This document shows, one piece after another, positions 1 to 7,779 of a stretch of 64,000 nucleotides of DNA (the first letter of the stretch is position 1; every line of letters begins with the position of its first letter). Source of the stretch: Haladaptatus sp. R4 (GTDB lineage: Archaea; Halobacteriota; Halobacteria; Halobacteriales; Haladaptataceae). The DNA lies in assembly GCF_001625445.1 (NCBI RefSeq), contig NZ_LWHG01000028.1, positions 310,001-374,000 on the forward strand. Reading direction: 5' to 3'. The notes beneath the pieces were generated by a model. That model searched no databases, was not told where the DNA came from, and worked only from the letters and a program-made list of their open reading frames with translations. A program made the translations under genes and the position numbers.

Positions 1-1
1 C

Positions 2-826
2 GAACCGTCCGCGATGCGCGAGTTCGTCGCCGAAGCACCCGAAATCTCGTTCGAGGACGTTGGCGGACTGAACGAGGCCAAGCGAACGCTCATCGAGGCC
101 GTCGAGTGGCCGCTCTCGTACTCCAACCTGTTCGAGGCGACGAGGACGGAACCGCCGAGCGGCGTCCTGCTCTACGGCCCGCCGGGTACCGGAAAGACGC
201 TTCTCGCCCGTGCACTCGCCGGTGAGAGCGACGTGAACTTCGTCTCCGTCGCCGGGCCGGAACTGCTCGACAGGTACGTCGGCGAGAGCGAGAAATCGGT
301 TCGCGAGGTGTTCGACAGGGCGAGACAGGCCTCCCCAGCGATCGTGTTCTTCGACGAGATCGACGCGCTCGCGAGCCAGCGCGACGACTCACACGAGGTC
401 ACCGAACGCGTCGTCTCCCAACTGCTGACCGAACTGGACGGGTTGACCGAAAACCCGAACCTCGTCGTCCTCGCGGCGACGAACCGCCGCGAGGCCATCG
501 ACCCCGCGCTGTTGCGTCCCGGGCGACTCGAATCCCACATCGAGATTCCGGGGCCGGACGAGGAGGCCCGTCGCAAGATTCTGTCGGTGCACGCGGGGGA
601 CAAACCGCTCGCGGACGACGTCGACCTCGATGCGCTCGCGGCGGAGTTGGACGGGTTCACCGGTGCGGACATCGAAGCGCTCGTCCGGGGTGCCTCGATG
701 CGGGCCATCCGCGAGGCCGCGGACGAGTGGACGCCCGAAGAGGCGAACGAACGGGCGGACGAAATCGTCATCGAGGAGCGCCACTTCGACATGGCCCGCG
801 AGTTCGTCCAACCGACGCTCGGATAG
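2..826 (+). CDS. CDC48/p97-type AAA+ ATPase, C-terminal part (5' truncated by window)
   Basis: The reading frame is open from the first bases, so the gene begins outside the window. What is visible is one complete AAA module: a linker beginning EPSAMRE, Walker A GPPGTGKT, Walker B IVFFDEID, sensor AATNR and the arginine-finger segment LLRPGR, then the helical lid. The EPSAMRE linker is typical of the junction between the D1 and D2 rings of CDC48, so this is most likely the second (D2) ring. CDC48 proteins are hexameric unfoldases that extract proteins from complexes and feed degradation. A stand-alone one-ring AAA protein cannot be excluded because the N-terminus is missing. Confidence 0.88.
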   Translation, partial: EPSAMREFVAEAPEISFEDVGGLNEAKRTLIEAVEWPLSYSNLFEATRTEPPSGVLLYGPPGTGKTLLARALAGESDVNFVSVAGPELLDRYVGESEKSVREVFDRARQASPAIVFFDEIDALASQRDDSHEVTERVVSQLLTELDGLTENPNLVVLAATNRREAIDPALLRPGRLESHIEIPGPDEEARRKILSVHAGDKPLADDVDLDALAAELDGFTGADIEALVRGASMRAIREAADEWTPEEANERADEIVIEERHFDMAREFVQPTLG

Positions 827-844
827 CCACTTCGACTGGTTTTC

Positions 845-2743
845 TCAGCTGAACAGGTTGTTCGCCACGCTCTTGTGCGTGGCCGAGAGGGACGTGTTCG
901 TGCTCCCGTTGTTGTATCCTTGGTTGCTCGTCAGAACCCAGTAGTCGGACGTTCCCGTCCCGTACACCGGACGCCCCGAGAGGTCGGACAGGACGCACCC
1001 CGTCACCGTGATGTGGTCGCTATCGATACCGGTGATGCCGTTGCCATCTACGTCCCGGACGACGAGGCCCAAACTCGCGTTCGTCACCCCGTTTTCGAGG
1101 AGCACACCGTTCGTCCCGCCGCCGTCGCCGTCGATGACGCCCGAGACGATGACGTTCTCGACCGAGTCGAGCCTGATTCCTGCCTGCCCTTGGTCGTAGA
1201 CGGTCGCGTCGAGTCGAACGTCCTTCCCACCGTCGTCGATGTTGATGCCGTGGTTTCCGGGGTCGTCCACCTGTACGTCGAGCGTGGCCGTCTGGAGGGG
1301 AACGACGGAAAGCACCCCGTCGCCGCCGATGTCCGCGATTCTGACGTTCATCACGACGTTCTCGACCACCTCGTCGGGCTGTCCGTTCCCCTCGATTCGG
1401 ATACCCGCGTCGGTGAACGAGGTGACGTTCGCGCGGACGGTCAGGTCCGTGACGGAAACGAGCAGAACTCCGGCCGTTCCGACCCCCATTCCGTCGTAGC
1501 TTCCCGAAACGACTACCTCGTCGTACTCGTTGATTCGACAGCCGGTGGCCGCTTGCGCGACGGTGCCGTCGTGCGTTCCGGTGACGCAAACGCTGGCGTT
1601 CTCGCCGCCGCCGTCGAGGTTGACCATGTGGTTCGCCGAGTCCGAGACCTGTAGCTTCACATCGACGCTGTTGCACGTCGCGCCGAGGTACACGCCGTCC
1701 AACCCGACGCCCGTGACGAGTCCCTTGATGACGACTTCTTCGACGGGATTTCCGGTATTTCCGTCGTCCACGATGGTCACGCCGTGGCCGTAGGTATCGT
1801 ACACTTGGCAGTCGATCACGGCAGTCTCGATGGCCGCGATCGGATCGGCGTCATACTCGGTGTGAAGTTTGACGCCGTTCGCGTGAATCGGTGAACTGAC
1901 GGTCCCGCCCCTGATATTGACGTGTTTCGTGAGCGCGGTTCGCGCGCCGACCGCGATGGCGTCGTCGCCTGCCCTGATGTCGGGATTAACCATCAATACG
2001 GAGTGCGAATCGAAGACGTGGAAACCGTCGAGACCGCCCGCGTCGTCCGGGTCCGTGATGTCCTCTGGATGGGTTCGCTGGACGTAGTCGCTCGCCAGCA
2101 CGCCCATCCAACTCGTGGCGCGAATCGAGAAGTTCGTGTTGTCGATGACCGACAGGCTGTCGATGAAGAGGAAGTCGGTGCCGTCGTTCGTGAGGACGAC
2201 CTCGTCGTGTTTCTCCGCCGGGAAATTCTGTCCCGCCCGATTCCCGTCGATGATACCGCCCTCTATCCAAACGTTCGCGGAGGCGGTGATGTCGAGCATG
2301 GTCGCGTTCATTCCGTCGTCCCGGCGAATCGTGTACGGTCGCAAAATCAACCAGAGATCGTCGGCCACGGTCGCCTCGACGGTGTCGGTCAGCGTGATAT
2401 CGTTACAGAGGACGATGATGCCACCGGACGGAATGGCGGCTTCCAGTTCCGCCCCGGTCGAGACGTACTGAACGCAGTCGGTAGCCGTTGCATCAACCGC
2501 CGCAGCCGAAGCGTCCGCGAGCTCCCACTCCTCCCCAGTGCCGTTGTAAATCCGTCCCGTATCCGTCGCACGGAACGCCCCTCGCTCGTATGGCCGGTAC
2601 TCGAAACGGTTGGCGTCCTCGTCTCGCACCGTCAGCAGTCGGTCTATCGTTTCGACGTTCTCGTTCCACCGTTTTCGAATGTCGTCCGTCGTATTTCCGT
2701 TCGGAAATCGGTACAACTCGTGGTTTCGAGTTTCATCTCCCAT
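845..2743 (-). CDS. Right-handed parallel beta-helix protein (pectate lyase / GH28-like fold)
   Basis: A 632-residue acidic protein. From about residue 100 it consists of short repeating beta-strand turns rich in V, I, D and G, the pattern of a right-handed beta-helix. A GDDAIAVG segment near the middle resembles the catalytic-loop motif of GH28 polygalacturonases, so polysaccharide binding or cleavage is possible. No signal peptide or membrane anchor is seen. The frame stays open further upstream, but I chose the ATG at 2743 because an AT-rich TATA-like element (about 2758-2770, minus strand) lies just upstream of it. It is convergent with the CDC48-type gene. Substrate unknown. Confidence 0.75.
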   Translation of the reverse strand: MGDETRNHELYRFPNGNTTDDIRKRWNENVETIDRLLTVRDEDANRFEYRPYERGAFRATDTGRIYNGTGEEWELADASAAAVDATATDCVQYVSTGAELEAAIPSGGIIVLCNDITLTDTVEATVADDLWLILRPYTIRRDDGMNATMLDITASANVWIEGGIIDGNRAGQNFPAEKHDEVVLTNDGTDFLFIDSLSVIDNTNFSIRATSWMGVLASDYVQRTHPEDITDPDDAGGLDGFHVFDSHSVLMVNPDIRAGDDAIAVGARTALTKHVNIRGGTVSSPIHANGVKLHTEYDADPIAAIETAVIDCQVYDTYGHGVTIVDDGNTGNPVEEVVIKGLVTGVGLDGVYLGATCNSVDVKLQVSDSANHMVNLDGGGENASVCVTGTHDGTVAQAATGCRINEYDEVVVSGSYDGMGVGTAGVLLVSVTDLTVRANVTSFTDAGIRIEGNGQPDEVVENVVMNVRIADIGGDGVLSVVPLQTATLDVQVDDPGNHGINIDDGGKDVRLDATVYDQGQAGIRLDSVENVIVSGVIDGDGGGTNGVLLENGVTNASLGLVVRDVDGNGITGIDSDHITVTGCVLSDLSGRPVYGTGTSDYWVLTSNQGYNNGSTNTSLSATHKSVANNLFS

Positions 2744-2757
2744 CGCAGATTTCTTAC

Positions 2758-2770
2758 GCAATATATTGTA
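2758..2770 (-). promoter_or_regulatory. TATA-like promoter of the beta-helix gene
   Basis: An AT-rich element (minus-strand TACAATATATTG) ends about 15 nt upstream of the ATG at 2743. The spacing implies a leaderless or almost leaderless transcript, which is common in haloarchaea. Confidence 0.5.
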
Positions 2771-2919
2771 TTGAACGATTCCCGCGTAGTGAAAGTGTAG
2801 CTGTGTCGGATTTCGGTCGCTCGGTGGCTTCGGTCCGTTATACGGTACCGTGAACTCGTCCGACATCATCCATGTTAGCCATCACTCTTACCCGACACCG
2901 TGACGGAGAGCCGTGTGCC

Positions 2920-3447
2920 ATGCGCGCACTCATCATCACCGGAAACGGCGTCGAGGACAGCGAGTTCAGCTATCCGTACTACCGACTGCAGGAGGAGGGG
3001 ATGGACGTGGACGTGGCGACTCCTGACGGTGGGTCCTTCGAGAGCAAGCACGGGCAGGAGTTCGAAGCCGCGGACATCTCCATCAACGACGTCCGGTCCG
3101 ACCGGTACGACCTGCTCGTCCTCCCCGGCGGGCGCGCACCGGAGAACATCCGACTCGAATCATCGGGAGTGGGTGACATCATCCGCGGGTTCGACGACGA
3201 GAACAAACCCATCGCGTCCATCTGCCACGGTGCACAACTGCTCATCACCGCCGACGTCCTCGACGGCCGCGAAGCGACCGGTTACTGGTCGATCCGCGAC
3301 GACATCGAAAACGCGGGCGCGGCGTTCGTGGACGAGGAGGTCGTCGTGGACGGCAACCTCGTCTGCTCGCGAAACCCCGGCGACCTCCCGGCGTTCATGC
3401 GGGAAACGCTCGCGAACATCGACAAACTGACCGACGCACCCGCGTGA
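2920..3447 (+). CDS. DJ-1/PfpI family protein (protease/deglycase-like)
   Basis: A 175-residue single-domain protein of the class I glutamine amidotransferase-like fold. The nucleophile-elbow cysteine is C102 in ASICHGAQLL, with the adjacent histidine, and YDLLVLPGGRAPE carries the conserved strand and PGG loop. Members act as intracellular proteases, glyoxalases or protein/nucleotide deglycases, and the exact activity cannot be told from sequence. I chose the ATG at 2920 (MRALIITGNG) because it begins the conserved first strand; the extra upstream codons look unrelated. It is divergent from the beta-helix gene. Confidence 0.88.
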   Translation: MRALIITGNGVEDSEFSYPYYRLQEEGMDVDVATPDGGSFESKHGQEFEAADISINDVRSDRYDLLVLPGGRAPENIRLESSGVGDIIRGFDDENKPIASICHGAQLLITADVLDGREATGYWSIRDDIENAGAAFVDEEVVVDGNLVCSRNPGDLPAFMRETLANIDKLTDAPA

Positions 3448-3528
3448 AGTCGAGTCGGCACCAGCACGTCACACCAGCACGAGCATATCACGCGCCACAC
3501 GAGTTGGAAGGGTGACGGCGAACGAAAA

Positions 3529-4554
3529 TCAGGGCTGCCAGCGGATTTCGGTCGCTCGATGGCGGTCGTCGTAGGCCCTCATCCCTCTCCCAAGCAACCA
3601 ACGGAGATGGAGGTCGTCGTACAGTGTCGAGTGGGTGTAATCCACGAACGTCATCGGGATGACCAGCTTTCCGTTCCGTCGAACTACACTTGCGACGCCG
3701 GTGTAGACGTGCTTGTGGCGGTCGTCGTATACCATCGCGCCCATCACCGGTACACGCTGTTGATAGGCCGGAACGGAATGCAGTGCTTCGATGGAGCGCC
3801 ACGTGAACTCGTAACAGAACATACCTGCGTTCTCCCCGGATTCGAGCGCCTCGTACGTGATCGGTGATTTGAAATATTGCCGCAAATCGACCGTTCCGAA
3901 GAGGACGTTGTCCTCGACTGATCCGGCTACGTACCGCGGAATGTCGTAGTACGTGTGCTTGCGGAATCCGGACACGAGTCCTTCGAGTACCGATTTCGGT
4001 CGTTTCGGGGACGCTCCCGAGAACTCCTCGATTGCGGATGGGGAGACCTGTGAAAACCGATTTCCGCGGAGTGCCTCGACGGTGAACGGATGGTTCTCCC
4101 CGGTTCTGACGCGGTCGAAGAAGGGTTCGAAATCCATGAATTCGAACTCGAAACTTCCCGCCTTCACGTCTTTGAGGTCGGTAACAAGGTTCTCGACTGG
4201 GTGGCCGTCGATCTCGAGATCGGCATCCGCCTTTGTCGCCACGTCCGACGATGTTGAGAGGGGAACTGTTCGCTGGTCGTTACCGTTGCTGACACGAACG
4301 GCGTCGTCCGTCAACCGAATCCGCGTCCCTGAAATAGTCGTGTCAAATGGGGATGAATTGAGTCGTGCACGTGCGAGCTTTTCGAGGTCTTGATCGTGTA
4401 AGTTGGTGCCGACGAGGACGCCGTATCCGATAAACACGTTATCCACCGCCTTTCCGCCGCCCACAACAACGCCACCACCTCCGAGAAGAGAAAGCAATTG
4501 CCGCCGAGTCAGGTCTTTTTCGGTCGCTGATGACAACCGACTCGCCCAGTCCAT
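3529..4554 (-). CDS. Hypothetical protein with twin-arginine-like N-terminus
   Basis: A 341-residue protein. The N-terminus has a twin-arginine motif (TRRQLLSL, about residues 16-23) followed by a glycine/valine-rich hydrophobic stretch, so it looks like a Tat substrate or an N-terminally anchored surface protein. The remainder is soluble and mixed alpha/beta with many aromatic residues in the C-terminal third; I recognise no domain. A TATA-like stretch (minus-strand GACTTATCAC) lies about 30 nt before the ATG at 4554. It is convergent with the DJ-1 gene and flanked by independent transcription units, so context gives no functional clue. Confidence 0.7.
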   Translation of the reverse strand: MDWASRLSSATEKDLTRRQLLSLLGGGGVVVGGGKAVDNVFIGYGVLVGTNLHDQDLEKLARARLNSSPFDTTISGTRIRLTDDAVRVSNGNDQRTVPLSTSSDVATKADADLEIDGHPVENLVTDLKDVKAGSFEFEFMDFEPFFDRVRTGENHPFTVEALRGNRFSQVSPSAIEEFSGASPKRPKSVLEGLVSGFRKHTYYDIPRYVAGSVEDNVLFGTVDLRQYFKSPITYEALESGENAGMFCYEFTWRSIEALHSVPAYQQRVPVMGAMVYDDRHKHVYTGVASVVRRNGKLVIPMTFVDYTHSTLYDDLHLRWLLGRGMRAYDDRHRATEIRWQP

Positions 4555-4658
4555 GGCGGAGCGTTTGAGTGAGTTGTGATAAGTCTTCTATCTTTCATCC
4601 GAAGTGCTGAATTCTTTCGCAGCATCGTCACCTCTTGAAAATCGACCGTGGAGACGGC

Positions 4659-5300
4659 TCACCTCGAAAGCGTCACGTCGAAAACTCGCCGAATCGCATC
4701 GACCTGCATCGGGAGCGGCAAGCTCGGTTGCACCAATGCACCACTCGTCCCGTCCCCGTCCCGTGCGTGCGTGGCCGCCTGCTCCGGCGTGCAGGGCAGG
4801 TGGACGAATCCCATCGGCACGTCCCGACCCTCCCGCTCCAGATACGCCCGTGTCGAGTACAGCGCGTTGTTACAGAGGTGTGTTCCGGCCGTGTTCGAGA
4901 CGGCCGCCGGAATCCCGGCGTCGAGCAGGGAGTCGACGGCGGGAACGACGGGGAGCGTGGCGAAGTAGGCCGCGCGGTCGTCGCCGTCGATCCGTTCGTT
5001 TCGTGGCTCCACGCCCGCGTTGTCCGGCGTGCTCCCGCTGTCGTTGACGTTGATGCCCACGCGTTCGACCGTGATTCCCGCCCGTCCCGCCGCGAGTCCG
5101 GTGGCGACGATGGCGTCCGGGTCGTGGTCCTCGATGTGTGCCTGCATTTCCTCGGCGGCGGATCCGAACTCGACCGGGAGGATTTTCCCGACGACTTCGT
5201 GGCCCGCGATTTCCTCGCCGTCGAGTTCGCTCGCGACCATCTCGCTCGGGTTCTCGTCGTCGCCACCGAACGGTTCGTAGCCGGTCAGGAGGAGTGTCAT
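4659..5300 (-). CDS. pcp: Pyroglutamyl-peptidase I (pyrrolidone-carboxylate peptidase)
   Basis: Cysteine peptidase family C15, removing N-terminal pyroglutamate from peptides in the cytoplasm. At 213 residues it has the usual family length. The start is canonical (MTLLLTGYEPFGG). The catalytic triad residues are visible: E79 in the VERVGIN context, C143 in SNTAGTHLCNN and H167 in GFVHLPC. It is divergent from the CaCA exchanger gene, with about 130 bp between the start codons holding both promoters. Confidence 0.93.
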   Translation of the reverse strand: MTLLLTGYEPFGGDDENPSEMVASELDGEEIAGHEVVGKILPVEFGSAAEEMQAHIEDHDPDAIVATGLAAGRAGITVERVGINVNDSGSTPDNAGVEPRNERIDGDDRAAYFATLPVVPAVDSLLDAGIPAAVSNTAGTHLCNNALYSTRAYLEREGRDVPMGFVHLPCTPEQAATHARDGDGTSGALVQPSLPLPMQVDAIRRVFDVTLSR

Positions 5301-5429
5301 GAGAGGGGGTTTTCGCGGGAGCGGCTTAGTTGGTCACTTCGCGGAAACGGAGGCATCCCGTCCGTTCGTCGCTCCGACCGTCTGGCACACAGCGCTTATG
5401 CGACGCTGGGTCGACACTCATCCCGTCAA

Positions 5430-6503
5430 ATGCCGTTCGGTGAGATGACCGGGTACGCGGTCGTCGGGTTCATTGCCATCGTCTCCCTGATACTCTCGGC
5501 GCAGGTCGTCGTCCGAAAGCTAGTGCGGGTAGCGAAGTACTACCAGCTATCGGAGGTCGTCATCGGGATGACGGTCGTGTCTATCGGGACGAGCCTTCCG
5601 GAAATCGCGTCACATCTCGTCGCGTCGTATCGGATCGTCTCCGGGGTCGGGCAACCGAAACCGGTCTCCGCGGCCGTCCTCGGCGGTAACATCGGGTCGG
5701 ACGTCGTCCAACAGACGTTGGTGCTGGGACTGGTCGTCCTAACGGTCGGCGGACTTCGATTTTCGCGTACGTTCCTGCTTCGGGATTACCTCCCGATGAT
5801 CGGGACGACGCTGATCACGTTGGCGCTCGCGTGGGACGGTATGTTCACGCGAGTGGACGGCGCGCTGTTGGTCGGGTTGTTCGTCCTCTACATGTACTTC
5901 CTGTACACGACGCGGAACGAGATCATACAAGAGCAGGGTACCGGTCCGCCGTCCGAGAATCCGTACCGGGACCTGTTCGTCGCCTTCGTCGGGCTGTTGG
6001 GCCTCGTCACCTCGGCACACTTCCTGTTCCGAAGCGTCGAGTTTTTCGTCAGCCGAACCGCGCTCGCGGGGTCGCTCATCGGCGTGCTCGTGCTCGGTAT
6101 CGGTGCGGCGTCCCCCGAGATGACGACCGCGATAACGGGATTGCGAGAAGGCGCGGAGGGTATCTCGCTGGGAACGCTGATCGGAAGCAACATCACGAAC
6201 CCGTTGCTGGGTATCGGTCTCGGCGCGCTCATCTCGACGTATCAGGTTCCGAAACCGCTGATATACTGGGACCTTCCCATGGAGACGGTGACGGCGGGTA
6301 TCCTGCTCACGTATCTACTGTTGAAGGACGACCTCGGGAAACGGTTGGGAACCGTCGCCAGAAAACTCGGCATGGACCGAGCGGCAATTCCGTTCGAATC
6401 GGTCGAGGAGCGCCATCTGGGACGCGTCGGTGCCCTGCTGTTGATCCTCCTCTACTTCGTCTACCTCTACGTCAGAATCGTCCACTTCCCCCGCGATTTC
6501 TGA
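5430..6503 (+). CDS. Sodium/calcium exchanger family (CaCA) membrane protein
   Basis: A 357-residue polytopic membrane protein with about ten hydrophobic segments. The two alpha-repeats that define the cation/Ca2+ antiporter superfamily are present: IGTSLPEIASHLVASYR in the N-half and GIGAASPEMTTAITG followed by GSNITNPLLGIG in the C-half. These acidic residues bind the exchanged cation. A role in Na+-driven Ca2+ (or other divalent cation) export fits a halophile. The start at 5430 (MPFGEM) precedes the first membrane helix; 5445 (MTGYAV) is an equally possible start. Confidence 0.85.
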   Translation: MPFGEMTGYAVVGFIAIVSLILSAQVVVRKLVRVAKYYQLSEVVIGMTVVSIGTSLPEIASHLVASYRIVSGVGQPKPVSAAVLGGNIGSDVVQQTLVLGLVVLTVGGLRFSRTFLLRDYLPMIGTTLITLALAWDGMFTRVDGALLVGLFVLYMYFLYTTRNEIIQEQGTGPPSENPYRDLFVAFVGLLGLVTSAHFLFRSVEFFVSRTALAGSLIGVLVLGIGAASPEMTTAITGLREGAEGISLGTLIGSNITNPLLGIGLGALISTYQVPKPLIYWDLPMETVTAGILLTYLLLKDDLGKRLGTVARKLGMDRAAIPFESVEERHLGRVGALLLILLYFVYLYVRIVHFPRDF

Positions 6504-6520
6504 CCCCGGAAGGGGTGTCG

Positions 6521-7612
6521 TCATCCAAGGAGGATGAGCAACAGCGGAACGAGGAGCAGGGAGACGAGAAAGCCGATGAAGTACGCGACCGTTCCGACGA
6601 GTTCGTCCTGCATCGTATCGATGAACGAGGTGTAGATCGGATACGTCACGAGCGAGAGGAGCGTTACGACGAGACCGATGCTCAACAACAGCACGACGGT
6701 CATCACGCCGGTCGCGGTATGGAGGGCAAACGCGACGATGAGGGTATCGAGCAGGGTACCGATGTTCGCCCCGAGGATGTACGGGATGATCTCGTCGCGT
6801 TTGATGTGTCCGCGGTTGTAGAGCGGGACGATAACGCCGAGTGAGAAGGCGATGCTCGTCGTCAGTCCGGTGATGACGAGTCCGATTCCGAACGAGACCC
6901 ACTTGTTCCCCAAACGGGAGAGGTATCGTCTCCGGAGTCGCTGCTTGTCGAAATCCTTCAGTATCCGGTCGAACAGCCGCAAACTCAGGAGGATACAGGC
7001 GATCGCCACGAGGAAGGCGACACCCGCCCCCAGAACCTCGATGAGCCCCTCGGTTACGATCGAGAAGAGGGAGGGGTTCGATAGCTGCGTCGCGGAAACG
7101 TCTCGGCTTACCGGGGCCGCGGTGCTAACGAGCGGCATCGAGAGATAGCCGAGAACCATCACCGGGAGGTAGATGGTGTACGTGAGCAGGAAGGTGAGCA
7201 ACCCCATCCGCACGGAGTCTCGGAGCGAGTCGCTCTCCGTATTGAGGTAATCGAACGCCCCGATGAAGATGACGATGGCGGCCGCTCCGAGTCTCGATCC
7301 GATTATCATCAGGTACAGTTGCGAGGGAACGATGACGTTCGAATTGAACAGCGTGAGGGCGAGCGCGGCGACGATCGAACCGTTCGCGAGGACGTACGAG
7401 GCGAACCAACTGGCACCGAGAGCCGGCACGTCTCCGACGACGAATCGATCCAGATTTTGCCGTAGAAACGGTGCCAGCGCGTCGGTCGTCGCACCCAACA
7501 ATCGAACGGCGAATAGGAACAGTACGACCGTTGCGAGCACTTTCAACGACAATACGACTCTGGACTGTCCGGCAAGCCGGTCAGAAATGGCATCCCTGCT
7601 AATGGTCCCCAC
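6521..7612 (-). CDS. Na+/phosphate symporter family protein (NptA / Na_Pi_cotrans type)
   Basis: A 363-residue membrane protein with about nine or ten helices. The repeated family signature is seen in TGLTTSIAFSLGVIVPL and GANIGTLLDTLIVAF, the paired GxNIGT/TxxxTS-type loops of PF02690 sodium-dependent phosphate transporters. It is convergent with the CaCA exchanger, 17 bp from its stop. The substrate is assumed to be phosphate from the family and has no support from neighbouring genes. Confidence 0.75.
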   Translation of the reverse strand: MGTISRDAISDRLAGQSRVVLSLKVLATVVLFLFAVRLLGATTDALAPFLRQNLDRFVVGDVPALGASWFASYVLANGSIVAALALTLFNSNVIVPSQLYLMIIGSRLGAAAIVIFIGAFDYLNTESDSLRDSVRMGLLTFLLTYTIYLPVMVLGYLSMPLVSTAAPVSRDVSATQLSNPSLFSIVTEGLIEVLGAGVAFLVAIACILLSLRLFDRILKDFDKQRLRRRYLSRLGNKWVSFGIGLVITGLTTSIAFSLGVIVPLYNRGHIKRDEIIPYILGANIGTLLDTLIVAFALHTATGVMTVVLLLSIGLVVTLLSLVTYPIYTSFIDTMQDELVGTVAYFIGFLVSLLLVPLLLILLG

Positions 7613-7682
7613 CGCTAGAATCTACTTCCCGTATCGTCTAAACGATTTTCTCACGTTTCTGGTGGGAAAGCTGACAAAATAA

Positions 7683-7703
7683 CTCTCTCCCCTGAGGAGA
7701 GAT
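7683..7703 (-). terminator. Stem-loop followed by T-rich tract downstream of the lhr gene
   Basis: An inverted repeat CTCTCC/GGAGAG with a 5-nt loop (7685-7701) lies about 80 nt downstream of the helicase stop. On the minus strand it is followed by TTATTTTG. This looks like a hairpin-plus-U terminator, although archaeal termination usually needs only the T-tract. Confidence 0.45.
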
Positions 7704-7779
7704 TTCCACCGCGGGGAGACGATTCACGAACGAGCGTTCGGTGTCGGGGGGTTCCGGCGTGACCGGCAGAAAAGCCCGG

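Noticed and set aside
875-1654. Long plus-strand reading frames opposite the beta-helix gene
   Set aside because: They are antisense shadows of a well-supported gene, have Arg/Val-rich compositions without domains, and arise from the high GC content.
4635-5429. Upstream extension of the CaCA exchanger frame by about 265 codons
   Set aside because: It runs antisense through the pcp gene and carries no membrane helix; the conserved protein starts at 5430.
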